From NCBI GenBank assembly GCA_004195615.1, contig PSPW01000002.1, positions 1 to 58,044 of the forward strand: a DNA stretch of 58,044 nucleotides, given 5' to 3'. Under the pieces are notes generated by a model. The model did not search any database. It had not been told where the DNA came from and saw nothing but the letters and a program-made list of their open reading frames with translations. The translations under genes and the position numbers were made by a program. Below, in pieces: positions 45,416-53,543 of the stretch (its first letter is position 1; every line of letters begins with the position of its first letter). The DNA is from Methanobacteriota archaeon. GTDB lineage: Archaea > Thermoplasmatota > Poseidoniia > Poseidoniales > Thalassarchaeaceae.

Positions 45416-45874
45416 ATGGTCAGAGTAATGGCGGTTGGAATCTTCGACATTCTACATGCAGGGCATTTGCACTATGTTGAGCAAGCAAAATCTCTTGGTG
45501 ACGAGCTTATTGTCGTCATTGCCCATGATGAAACTGTACGAAAGCAGAAGCATGAGCCAGTCACGGGTCAAGAACTGAGAAGGAGGATGGTAGAAGGGCT
45601 GAAGCCAGTCGACAAAGCAATAGTTGGAAATCCGCCCGGGGTGCCGATATTCGAGATATTGGAAGAAGTTAGCCCTAATCTGATAGCCTTAGGATATGAT
45701 CAGAAGCATTCTATCGATGCGATAAGGGCTGGGCTGGATATACATGGGTTCGAAGATGTCGAGATTACACGAATCGAAGGACTGTCGGACGACCTAGATG
45801 GAACTAGAAAGATAATTGCAAGAATCCTGAACCTATGGCCTGGCACAGAAGGGGGCCCATACGAGGAGGACTGA
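45416..45874 (+). CDS. ribL: Archaeal FAD synthetase (RibL-type cytidylyltransferase)
   Basis: Transfers AMP to FMN to make FAD. The 152-residue nucleotidyltransferase has GIFDILHAGHLHYVEQAK (HxGH site, here HAGH) and the late motif LDGTRKIIARIL (equivalent of ISSTxIR). RRRMVEGLKPVDKAIVGN and LIALGYDQKHSI are typical of RibL. The ATG at 45416 follows a possible TTG at 45413. Placement in a riboflavin operon supports FAD synthetase over glycerol-phosphate cytidylyltransferase. This enzyme type is archaeal. Confidence 0.9.
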   Translation: MVRVMAVGIFDILHAGHLHYVEQAKSLGDELIVVIAHDETVRKQKHEPVTGQELRRRMVEGLKPVDKAIVGNPPGVPIFEILEEVSPNLIALGYDQKHSIDAIRAGLDIHGFEDVEITRIEGLSDDLDGTRKIIARILNLWPGTEGGPYEED

Positions 45875-45876
45875 AC

Positions 45877-46476
45877 ATGTATACTGGAATTGTAGCGGGA
45901 ACTGCACCAATTCTGGATATAATCGAAGGGGAATCCATCCGAACATTCTCAGTAGACCTTAGTGGATTCGATGAGGGACTAGTAACCGGGGCAAGTGTTT
46001 CCTTGGATGGAGTTTGCATGACTGTAGTGAGAATAGATTCGGAGAGAGTGGATTTTGATGCAATTTCAGAGACTCTGGAGAGAACAACCCTAGCTGACAG
46101 ATCTACTGGAGATCTCCTAAATGTGGAGAGGTCGATGAGACTTGGTGACGAATTGGGAGGTCATATCCTCTCTGGACATGTAATGGCAACCGCTGAAATA
46201 TTGGAGTTCGGAATGGTTGGCGAAGGGAAGGATCTCAGGATATCAATACCAGATGACTGCGGCCCTTTCATTCTAGAGAAGGGATTCATCGCCATCGATG
46301 GGATGTCCCTTACTGTAGGAAAATGCGATGAAGAAAGTTTCAGTTTGCACATCATCCCCGAGACGCTCAGAATTACCACCATAGGGAGAAAGATCGTCGG
46401 AGATAGGGTAAACATTGAGATAGACTCGAGAACGCAAGCTGTTGTGGAGACAATGCTCAGGATGGGCAAATCATGA
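45877..46476 (+). CDS. ribE: Riboflavin synthase, two-repeat (bacterial/eukaryote) type
   Basis: Converts two molecules of 6,7-dimethyl-8-ribityllumazine to riboflavin. It has 199 residues in two homologous halves: MYTGIVAGTAPI ... VSLDGVCMTVV ... ERSMRLGDELGGHILSGHV, then ISIPDDCGPFILEKGFIAIDGMSLTV. This is the trimeric alpha-type enzyme, not the pentameric archaeal RibC, so it may have come from bacteria. The ATG at 45877 lies right after the RibL stop. Its end overlaps ribH by ATGA. Confidence 0.93.
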   Translation: MYTGIVAGTAPILDIIEGESIRTFSVDLSGFDEGLVTGASVSLDGVCMTVVRIDSERVDFDAISETLERTTLADRSTGDLLNVERSMRLGDELGGHILSGHVMATAEILEFGMVGEGKDLRISIPDDCGPFILEKGFIAIDGMSLTVGKCDEESFSLHIIPETLRITTIGRKIVGDRVNIEIDSRTQAVVETMLRMGKS

Positions 46477-46868
46477 ATCTTGGAATTGTTTGTGGCTCAT
46501 TTCATCGCGATGAAGTGGAGAGGATGCTGGAATTCGCTAAGGATGAGGCAGTTTCCAAGAATTGGTTAGTTCATGATATTATTTGGGTTCCTGGTTCTAT
46601 GGAGGCCCCCCTGGCTCTGGACAGGATGCTACAGAGAGAAGAAATCCATGGTGCTATCGTTTTGGGAATTATCGAGCGTGGTGAGACGGACCATGGGCTA
46701 GTAATGGGGCATTCAGTGACAATGTCAATAATAGAGTTGCAAATCAAGCACAACAAACCAATTGGACTGGGGATAATTGGCCCGGGAGCCGGGCCTGAAC
46801 ACATCGAGCCTAGGCTAGAGTCACATGCTAGATCCGCAGTTGGTGCAGTCGCAGCGATGTCAGAGTGA
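46473..46868 (+). CDS. ribH: 6,7-dimethyl-8-ribityllumazine synthase
   Basis: Condenses the RibB product with the pyrimidine precursor to form lumazine. It has 131 residues. MNLGIVCGSFHRDEVERML opens it, followed by IIWVPGSMEAPLALDRML (substrate loop), IVLGIIERGETDHGLVMGHS (active-site GE-T-H region) and PIGLGIIGPGAGPEHIEPR. The start overlaps the ribE stop by four bases, so the two are coupled. It ends the plus-strand operon. Confidence 0.93.
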   Translation: MNLGIVCGSFHRDEVERMLEFAKDEAVSKNWLVHDIIWVPGSMEAPLALDRMLQREEIHGAIVLGIIERGETDHGLVMGHSVTMSIIELQIKHNKPIGLGIIGPGAGPEHIEPRLESHARSAVGAVAAMSE

Positions 46869-46877
46869 GGGTAGGCA

Positions 46878-47198
46878 TCACTCGCCGGGAAGTCGCATCG
46901 ATGGCAACTCCGTAGATGTGGCCTCTTCCATTCCCTCGACGGTGATCAATGGGGTTAGCTTACCATTGAAAACCCCTGAAGCACCTACGTGCAGAGAGAA
47001 CTTCACGGCCATAGCCTCTGGAATGTCAGCAATCATCATGAAATCCATCTCGCCGAATGACCAATAGTAGGCTTCCAGAGACCCACCCATGGCTTCCACT
47101 ATTCTCTCGGCTTCTTCCTTCCTTGCCTTACCTCCGTCCTTCAGTAGACCAGCGGCACCTTCCTTAGTGTAGTTTCCAGAATACATGTATTTTGGCAT
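46878..47198 (-). CDS. GYD-domain protein
   Basis: A 106-residue alpha/beta protein that matches the GYD family: MPKYMYSGNYTKEGAAGLLKDGG at the start, RIVEAMGGSLEAYYWSFGEMDFMMIADIP in the middle, in the place where the family name motif sits. These small dimeric barrel proteins are widespread and have no fixed function. A TATA-like TATAATATAATAA about 22-30 bases before the ATG and a palindrome at 47205-47216 between them suggest regulated leaderless transcription. Confidence 0.8.
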   Translation of the reverse strand: MPKYMYSGNYTKEGAAGLLKDGGKARKEEAERIVEAMGGSLEAYYWSFGEMDFMMIADIPEAMAVKFSLHVGASGVFNGKLTPLITVEGMEEATSTELPSMRLPGE

Positions 47199-47287
47199 GA
47201 TTTGTCGTCTTGACGATTATTATATTATAATTTTCTTTCTGAATTGTCATCAATTCTAGAGCCTGTGCGACTGTCAAGATTCAAGGG
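47199..47287. promoter_or_regulatory. Divergent promoter with a TCGTC-TT-GACGA inverted repeat
   Basis: The AT-rich gap between the GYD gene and thioredoxin reductase contains the perfect inverted repeat TCGTCTTGACGA (47205-47216) with a 2-base centre, then TTATTATATTATAATTTTC (47217-47235). For the GYD gene the repeat lies between the TATA box and the start codon, where a repressor would block initiation. The binding protein is unknown. Confidence 0.4.
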
Positions 47288-47308
47288 ATGCTAACACTTC
47301 GGTACTCC

Positions 47309-48238
47309 ATGGGCGAGGATGTCAGGAGCGTCATCATAGTTGGTTCGGGCCCTGCAGGTTACACTGCGGGCCTATACACAGCTAGAGCGCTGCTGGATCC
47401 GTTGATGTTCGCCGGGTATATGTCGGGAGGGCAACTAATGCTCACATCTGATGTTGAAAACTTCCCCGGCTATCCAAAGGGAATTGGGGGTCCTGAGATG
47501 ATGATTGATTTGAGGGAGCAGGCCGAACGGTTCGGCCTGGAGGTCCAAGACAAGAATGTGGAAAGGGTCGATTTATCGCAGCGCCCCTTTAGAGTATGGG
47601 TAGAGGGAGAGGAGTTCAGGGCAGAGTCACTGATAATTTGTACCGGTGCAGAAGCAATTTGGCTTGGTGCGGAGGGAGAGGATGAACAGAAGGGACGTGG
47701 AATTTCAACATGTGCCACTTGTGATGGTGCTTTCTTCCAGGACGAGGAAATTATTGTTGTTGGAGGGGGAGATTCGGCGATGGAGGAGGCAACTTTTCTG
47801 ACTAGGTTTGCTAGCAAAGTTACTATCATCCACAGGAGGGAGGTTTTCAAGGCGTCTAAAGTGATGTACGAGAGGGCCGAGGGTCATCCGAAAATCGAGA
47901 TCAAGCCATTCAAGCAAGTGAAAAAATGGATTGCGAATGAGCAGGGCCTTACAGGTGCTGTCCTAGAAGACCCGAGAGATGGGTCTGAGGAGGAGATCAG
48001 TTGTGCAGGGGCATTTATCGCAATTGGGCATACGCCAATTACCAATTTCCTTGGGAATCAGTTGGAAACTGACTCAGAAGGATACATTGTTCACAAAGAG
48101 AACACAATGACGGCTGTCCCGGGAGTATTTGCCGCTGGAGATATTGTAGACAAAAGGTATCGACAGGCTATTACAGCCGCTGGAATGGGATGCCAGGCAG
48201 CAATAGATGCAGAAAAGTGGCTGGAAGAGCAAGATTGA
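47309..48238 (+). CDS. trxB: Thioredoxin-disulfide reductase
   Basis: FAD enzyme that reduces thioredoxin or glutaredoxin-like proteins with NAD(P)H. It has 309 residues from ATG 47309; an ATG at 47288 would add seven. FAD site VGSGPAGYTAGLYTARA, redox motif STCATCDGAFF (CxxC), nucleotide site VVGGGDSAMEEATFL, and C-terminal GVFAAGDIVDKRYRQAITAAGMG are all present in order. The usual NADPH-selecting second Arg after HRR is replaced (HRREVFKAS), so cofactor preference is uncertain. Confidence 0.94.
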   Translation: MGEDVRSVIIVGSGPAGYTAGLYTARALLDPLMFAGYMSGGQLMLTSDVENFPGYPKGIGGPEMMIDLREQAERFGLEVQDKNVERVDLSQRPFRVWVEGEEFRAESLIICTGAEAIWLGAEGEDEQKGRGISTCATCDGAFFQDEEIIVVGGGDSAMEEATFLTRFASKVTIIHRREVFKASKVMYERAEGHPKIEIKPFKQVKKWIANEQGLTGAVLEDPRDGSEEEISCAGAFIAIGHTPITNFLGNQLETDSEGYIVHKENTMTAVPGVFAAGDIVDKRYRQAITAAGMGCQAAIDAEKWLEEQD

Positions 48239-48274
48239 GGACCGAAGGTACCTTGATTGGACTCCCTCTCTCGG

Positions 48275-49384
48275 ATGACAATGTCAGACCGTCTTAATCA
48301 GGAACAAAGAGAGAGGTATGCGAGGCATCTGGTACTTCCAAGAGTAGGGGACGAGGGGCAGGAACAATTGCTCAATTCATCGGTACTTGTGGTGGGGGTC
48401 GGAGGTCTGGGCTCTCCAGCATTAATGTATTTGGCAGCGGCTGGAGTAGGAAGAATTGGCATAATCGATAATGACTCGGTTAGTGCGTCCAATTTACAGA
48501 GGCAAATCATCCACAGTAGCGAATGGATTGGCAAATCTAAGGTTGAGTCTGCTTCAAACTGGATTGCAGGACTGAATCCTGACGTTGATGTTGTAAAGAT
48601 CAATGATAGACTGACTCATGAGAATTCGATGGAAATATTGGACAATTTTGATGTAATTATTGACGGGACGGACAATTTTCAATCTCGATATCTGATTGGA
48701 GACACATGTGAAATCCTCGGTAAACCGTGGGTTTTCGGAAGTATCCATAGATTCGAGGGGCAGGTCTCGACTTTCAACCTCAACAATGGGCCAAATTATC
48801 GCGATTTGTTTCCTACGCCCCCTCCTCCCGAATTAGCTCCGAATTGCTCAGAGGCTGGTGTATTAGGAGTCCTACCTGGGATTGTCGGAACAATTCAGGC
48901 CACCGAGGCGATCAAGATTATCTTGGGTATAGGAGAATGCCTGAGTGGGAAGCTGCTAGCGATTGATGCTTTATCGATGGAAATGCGGTCACTCTCATTC
49001 TCTAACAACCCAGAAAGAGCAAGAATCACCAAACTGGGGGAATCGGCGGGACAAGATTTCGAAGAAATTGGCGCAAAGGAATTTTCTGAAAGAAGACTAG
49101 GGGGTTGGAAACCATTCATCCTAGACGTGAGGAGGGCCCCTGAGGAGGCGATTGCTTCGATTGAAGGTACAGATACGCGAATAATGCATCTTGAGATTCC
49201 ATCAAGAGTAGAAGAGTTACCCTCGGAAGTGGATATTGTCGTATATTGCAGAAGTGGCCAAAGATCGGCTGCTGTGGCCAGATTTATCATAGAATCGGGT
49301 TTGAACGTTGGACGGGTTTTCAACTTGACCGGAGGCATACTTTCCTGGTCCGATAATGTAGATTCAAGTATAACTAAATATTAA
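48275..49384 (+). CDS. MoeZ-like E1 adenylyltransferase-rhodanese protein
   Basis: Activates a ThiS/MoaD-type sulfur-carrier protein by adenylation and supplies sulfur from its rhodanese domain. It has 369 residues. The E1 domain shows RYARHLVLPRVGDEGQE, VGVGGLGSPALMYLAAAGVG and DGTDNFQSRYL. LFPTPPPPELAPNCSEAGVLG matches the MoeZ type, where the zinc CxxC of MoeB is absent. The rhodanese domain (~270-369) has the active Cys in VVYCRSGQRSA. It would serve molybdopterin, thiamine or tRNA thiolation; the molybdenum-enzyme locus at 53-58 kb suits the first. The stop lies inside the first copy of the repeat array. Confidence 0.88.
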   Translation: MTMSDRLNQEQRERYARHLVLPRVGDEGQEQLLNSSVLVVGVGGLGSPALMYLAAAGVGRIGIIDNDSVSASNLQRQIIHSSEWIGKSKVESASNWIAGLNPDVDVVKINDRLTHENSMEILDNFDVIIDGTDNFQSRYLIGDTCEILGKPWVFGSIHRFEGQVSTFNLNNGPNYRDLFPTPPPPELAPNCSEAGVLGVLPGIVGTIQATEAIKIILGIGECLSGKLLAIDALSMEMRSLSFSNNPERARITKLGESAGQDFEEIGAKEFSERRLGGWKPFILDVRRAPEEAIASIEGTDTRIMHLEIPSRVEELPSEVDIVVYCRSGQRSAAVARFIIESGLNVGRVFNLTGGILSWSDNVDSSITKY

Positions 49385-49593
49385 TGTGGTATTATTGTTT
49401 TCAGTATATCGTTTTAATATGGTATTATTTTGTAAATTATAGTATTATTATAATTTATTATCAATAATGTGGTATAATTACTCTTAATTCACTGTTTTAA
49501 TATGGTTAAATAGGAAAATATATCTAATATTATCTCGGAAATACCACATTTAACTATTAATTGTGGTAAAATAACCATTAATATGGCGAATAT
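49381..49593. repeat. AT-rich island with seven copies of a TTAATRTGGTATTATT-like motif
   Basis: Copies at 49381-49396 (TTAATGTGGTATTATT), 49414-49429 (TTAATATGGTATTATT), 49464-49479 (ATAATGTGGTATAATT), 49497-49512 (TTAATATGGTTAAATA), 49540-49553 reversed, 49557-49572 (TTAATTGTGGTAAAAT) and 49578-49593 (TTAATATGGCGAATAT). The first four form two pairs with identical 33-base pitch, the pairs themselves 83 bases apart, with GTGG and ATGG forms alternating. The island is far more AT-rich than the genes around it and ends 27 bases before the E1 start codon. It is probably a multi-site operator; a replication-related iteron array is less likely. Confidence 0.75.
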
Positions 49594-49620
49594 TGTTGTA
49601 CTATACCTATTCGGGCAATC

Positions 49621-52494
49621 ATGGTATTGGCGAGAATAGGGATTTGGAAGTGTCCTGAATGCAGCCTTCACCAAATTTGGAAGACAAGATCAGATCATGC
49701 CAATAAATTGGATCGAAAGTGCGCTGACTGCGGGAAAAGGGCAAGAACGACACTGGATAGATCCTCTTCGGGGAAGGGCAGAACAAGGAGTATAGAGATC
49801 TGGGAAAGGGATCCACGTGCGGGAATGAGTAAACTCGAAGAAGAAATAGTCAGAAGAAATGAAGGGAATTCTCGGAGTAAGAAAACTCCACAGGATGCCT
49901 CTCCGGATAATGATGAGCCTCAATCGTTGTTGCCAATAATCTGGGGTATCGGGTGGAAACCCGATTTCTCCTTGGAATTCTCACAAAGAATTGAATCTGA
50001 AATTGTCAGAGACACGTTATTGGAATTCATTGCAGAAAGGCATGATGGGCATCTGGATACAGTTTCTGATTGCTGGGGAAATCTAAATTTCCCTAAAAGA
50101 CTGAGTGGGAGTAGTTTCCACGAGTTCTCGAAGTTGCTGGTTTCTGAGTTGGAGAGTAGTCTCTCAGAACGTCTACTTGGTCCGAATCTCTCATTCTTGA
50201 GTGAATCCGAAATCATACCTCGAAGGAAGGGTGAGATGTTCCTAGAAAGGAGAATGGCGAGGTTCCTGGTAGATGTTACCCTTTGCCTTAGGAGAATTGC
50301 CCACTATTATTCAGTGACGGTGGAAGATAGAGTGCAGTGGCAAAGAAGGATGATTAGGACAAGATTGGTCGATGAACAGTTGAAGGATCTCTCCACATCT
50401 GGCTTACCCACACCTGATGGAGGGAGATTCGGAGGGAAGGGTTTCAGATCAACTTGGCAAGAGGGAATAGTGGCGTGTGCATCCGCAATGAAACGAGCAG
50501 TGGACCTTCCCGAAGATGCGCGTCAAAATGCAGATATCGTAGCACCGATGATTCGAGACATGGGCCTTGCTCTGGCCATGGGGCAGACGCCAATTGAGGT
50601 CCTAGCAGCGCAAATGGGGAAGGCGGATTCGTATATGGATGGGGGAATAGAAGGCAGTGGTGGCCGAGATCTACACATTGGCAACTGGGAGAAAGGTATT
50701 CTCCCACCAACGGCTCCCCTGCCAATAGCAAGCGCCACTACAACTGGTGTGGCACTGGCAGCAAAACAGCTGGGCGTGAAGAGATTTCACCTAGCCCCAG
50801 TTGGAGAGGGGTGCAGTAGTAGTGGAGAGTTCTGGGAAGCGATGAATTTCGCAGGAGTCCGTGGACTGCCAATTTGCTTTATGATTCAGAATAACCAAAT
50901 TGCTCTAGACACATTCAACTCGGCACAATCGGGAGCAGAAACTTTTGGTGACAAAGGACACGCTATGGGGATACCCTCGTGGACTATTGATGGGGCTGAT
51001 CCGGCAAAGTTCTACGCATCTTCTGCTGTTGCTAGGGAGTTCGCCATAGCTGGTTGTGGAGCGACGCTTATTCACGTTGAAACCATGAGAGGTTGTGGAC
51101 ATGCGCACCATCATGACGACCTTTACCTCGGAGCTGCAAGCGGAAATCCTCCGGGTTATGTGGATCGTGAGTTGCTTAGATACTGGGCCGAGAAAGATCC
51201 ACTCCCAAATCATAGAGAATTGCTGATAAAATTGGGAGTTGGCGAACAGAGGCTAAATCGAATATTAGAGGAAGAGGAGGCGAATGTTTCTGCGGCCAGG
51301 AAGGAATTGGAGAAAATGGATTGGCCTGAAGGGAATTCTGTAGTCAAGGGGGTGACTTCTTTTTTTGATGCCACGAGCCACGAACACCAACTAAGTAGAG
51401 TCGATCGAGAAAGTGAGATTCCGGGCGCTGTTCTCAAACCGGGGGAGTACGCAATCGAGTTTTCTGATGCTCCAAACTCGTGGACTTTCAGCAGGTCGAT
51501 ACAAAATGCCATGGTATCTCTAGCTGAGCAATTCGGAGAACAGATGGTTTTCATGGGAGAGGATATGGAAGTTGCTGGGGCATTCGGAATGAATCTAGGA
51601 TTGAAGGCAAAGGGGCATCAATCAAAACTTCTTGATATGCCACTCTCTGAGGCTATAATCATCCATTCAGCAACAGGGGCCGCTTTGGGAGGGCTGCGTC
51701 CACTGGCGGAGATTCAATTCGGAGGTTTTGCTTCACTAGCAATGAATCCACTGGTAAACAATGCAGCTCAACTGCGATGGCGATGGGGTGCAGAAGTCCC
51801 TCTAACTGTAAGAGTCCCCCTAGGAGGAAAGACACGCAGTGGCCCGTTCCATGCAAACATGATTGAATCATGGCTGACAAATGATCCAGGCCTAGTTATT
51901 GTCTCTCCGAGTAATCCTCAAGATGCCTATGATCTTCTGATTGAGTCGCACCACCTACCCGATCCGGTTGTCTATCTTGAGCACATTGGACTATACGGCC
52001 TCCGGGGGGGGATGACGGGATGGGGCAAGTCAATCAACCAAGTCGTAGATACAACATCGGTACAGCAGAGACTGGAGGAGGGGAAGAATTCGATTGGAGA
52101 TGCTCGAATAGTTCGTGGCGGCAAGGATGTAACCATAGTCACATGGGGTGCGATGGTGTACGTTGCTCTAGATGCGGCAAAAGAGGTAGCAAGAAGGGGG
52201 ATAGAAGTTGAGGTAGTTGATCTAAGAACACTTGTTCCATTTGACTCCGAGACCTGCATTAATTCGATTTTGAGAACTGGTCGTCTAATTGTTCTCCAAG
52301 AATCTCAATGGACTGGAGGTTTCGGCCACACCGTGTCCAGCAGAATTGTGGAAGAATCGTTCTGGAGAATGGAGTCGTCGCCGGTTGTCATTGGTGCTTT
52401 GGACACTCCAGTTCCTTTCTCACCGACGTTGGAGGATCACACAATTCCCAGTGTAGGAGTGGTAATCAGACACATTGAGAGAGCATGCGCATGA
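49621..52494 (+). CDS. Fused alpha-beta 2-oxoacid dehydrogenase E1 with N-terminal zinc ribbon
   Basis: Thiamine-diphosphate E1 that decarboxylates 2-oxoacids (pyruvate, branched-chain or 2-oxoglutarate) and passes the acyl group to an E2. It has 957 residues. Residues 11-37 form a CPEC...CADC zinc ribbon. Residues ~100-240 are an unrecognised helical region. The alpha part (~260-560) has the ThDP motif VGEGCSSSGEFWEAMNF ... QNNQ and GCGHAHHHDD. The beta part (~610-957) has VFMGEDMEVAGAFG and PLSEAIIIHSATGAALGG, with VLQESQWTGGFGH near the end. The fusion resembles bacterial and archaeal E1-alpha/beta single chains. No E2 or E3 gene is in the window. Confidence 0.88.
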   Translation: MVLARIGIWKCPECSLHQIWKTRSDHANKLDRKCADCGKRARTTLDRSSSGKGRTRSIEIWERDPRAGMSKLEEEIVRRNEGNSRSKKTPQDASPDNDEPQSLLPIIWGIGWKPDFSLEFSQRIESEIVRDTLLEFIAERHDGHLDTVSDCWGNLNFPKRLSGSSFHEFSKLLVSELESSLSERLLGPNLSFLSESEIIPRRKGEMFLERRMARFLVDVTLCLRRIAHYYSVTVEDRVQWQRRMIRTRLVDEQLKDLSTSGLPTPDGGRFGGKGFRSTWQEGIVACASAMKRAVDLPEDARQNADIVAPMIRDMGLALAMGQTPIEVLAAQMGKADSYMDGGIEGSGGRDLHIGNWEKGILPPTAPLPIASATTTGVALAAKQLGVKRFHLAPVGEGCSSSGEFWEAMNFAGVRGLPICFMIQNNQIALDTFNSAQSGAETFGDKGHAMGIPSWTIDGADPAKFYASSAVAREFAIAGCGATLIHVETMRGCGHAHHHDDLYLGAASGNPPGYVDRELLRYWAEKDPLPNHRELLIKLGVGEQRLNRILEEEEANVSAARKELEKMDWPEGNSVVKGVTSFFDATSHEHQLSRVDRESEIPGAVLKPGEYAIEFSDAPNSWTFSRSIQNAMVSLAEQFGEQMVFMGEDMEVAGAFGMNLGLKAKGHQSKLLDMPLSEAIIIHSATGAALGGLRPLAEIQFGGFASLAMNPLVNNAAQLRWRWGAEVPLTVRVPLGGKTRSGPFHANMIESWLTNDPGLVIVSPSNPQDAYDLLIESHHLPDPVVYLEHIGLYGLRGGMTGWGKSINQVVDTTSVQQRLEEGKNSIGDARIVRGGKDVTIVTWGAMVYVALDAAKEVARRGIEVEVVDLRTLVPFDSETCINSILRTGRLIVLQESQWTGGFGHTVSSRIVEESFWRMESSPVVIGALDTPVPFSPTLEDHTIPSVGVVIRHIERACA

Positions 52495-52553
52495 GGTTTT
52501 TCTCACAGATAGATTAGCAAAGAGTAATTTGTGGAAAGTCGCGGGAATGGAAT

Positions 52554-53513
52554 GTGGATGGGACAATAGTCGACATTCTGTTTATTCTTTCTGGTTTCGC
52601 ATTCCTAATGGGAGGGGGGGAGGCTCTTGTCCAGGGAGCGACGAGAATTTCGCAGAACCTTAGTGTCTCTCCACTTGTTGTTGGATTTACTGTTGTAGCA
52701 GTAGGCACCTCACTTCCTGAGTTGGCTGTCGTAATAGAGGCAATTAGTAATGATTCTCCTGATATTGCAGTAGGGGGGGTACTCGGATCAAATGTTGCCA
52801 ACTTTATGCTTGTCCTCGGGGCAGCTGCAGTAATGGGGGCTCAGTCTGAAGGAGGAGAAGGAGTGAAGAGAGATTCCGTAGCAGTGATCGTGGCTACTGT
52901 TTTCATGTCAGTTTTCGTGTTTGGGGGAGAGGTCCCTATGACCGGGGGACTAGTGATGCTAACCTGCCTGCTTGCATACTACTACTACACATATTCCAGA
53001 GCAATAGCTGGGGATGACGAGTATAAGTTCGAAGACTCCTGGCTTCCAAACAATATGTCTGCCGCGATTCCTGCTTGCCTAGTAGGAGGGGGAGTGATAT
53101 GGTTAGGGGCAATATTGCTAGTGGATGGCTCAACGAACATTGCCGAGACATACGGAGTCTCAGAGGCAGTAATTGGCTTGACAATTGTTGCACTAGGGAC
53201 ATCACTGCCGGAGCTTGCAGTTACGGTGGTAGCAGGTCTAAGGGGACAGGGCGGAGTAGCATTAGGAAACGTTCTCGGTTCCAATGTAATGAACATCATG
53301 GGAATCATTGGCATTGCCAGTATTTTTGGAGACGGTATTGCAGTCGATAGCGAGTTCACTAGAGACATCGTGGTGGTAATCGCGACATCTGGTTTTGTCG
53401 TAACGGTATTTCTTAGGGGAAAGGAAATCTCAAAGGAGGTTGGTTCATTGATGATTCTTACCTATCTTTCCTACATGACTTATCTCAGTGGATTACTAAA
53501 CGGATTAGTATAG
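52554..53513 (+). CDS. CaCA-family Na+/Ca2+ (cation) exchanger, YrbG-like
   Basis: A 319-residue, ~10-TM antiporter. The two inverted alpha repeats are obvious: FTVVAVGTSLPELAVVIEAI ... VGGVLGSNVANFMLVLG and LTIVALGTSLPELAVTVVAG ... LGNVLGSNVMNIMGIIG, each with the GTSLPE and GSN ion-binding motifs. A His-free acidic loop (GDDEYKFEDSW) joins the halves. The start is a GTG at 52554. It probably exports calcium in exchange for sodium or protons. It follows E1 by 59 bases. Confidence 0.93.
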   Translation: MDGTIVDILFILSGFAFLMGGGEALVQGATRISQNLSVSPLVVGFTVVAVGTSLPELAVVIEAISNDSPDIAVGGVLGSNVANFMLVLGAAAVMGAQSEGGEGVKRDSVAVIVATVFMSVFVFGGEVPMTGGLVMLTCLLAYYYYTYSRAIAGDDEYKFEDSWLPNNMSAAIPACLVGGGVIWLGAILLVDGSTNIAETYGVSEAVIGLTIVALGTSLPELAVTVVAGLRGQGGVALGNVLGSNVMNIMGIIGIASIFGDGIAVDSEFTRDIVVVIATSGFVVTVFLRGKEISKEVGSLMILTYLSYMTYLSGLLNGLV

Positions 53514-53543
53514 CACTATTACGAAGCCTAGTGACGGTGGGAA

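Noticed and set aside
49381-49593. CRISPR array
   Set aside because: Repeats are about 16 bases, imperfect, in both orientations and unevenly spaced; no cas genes are near.
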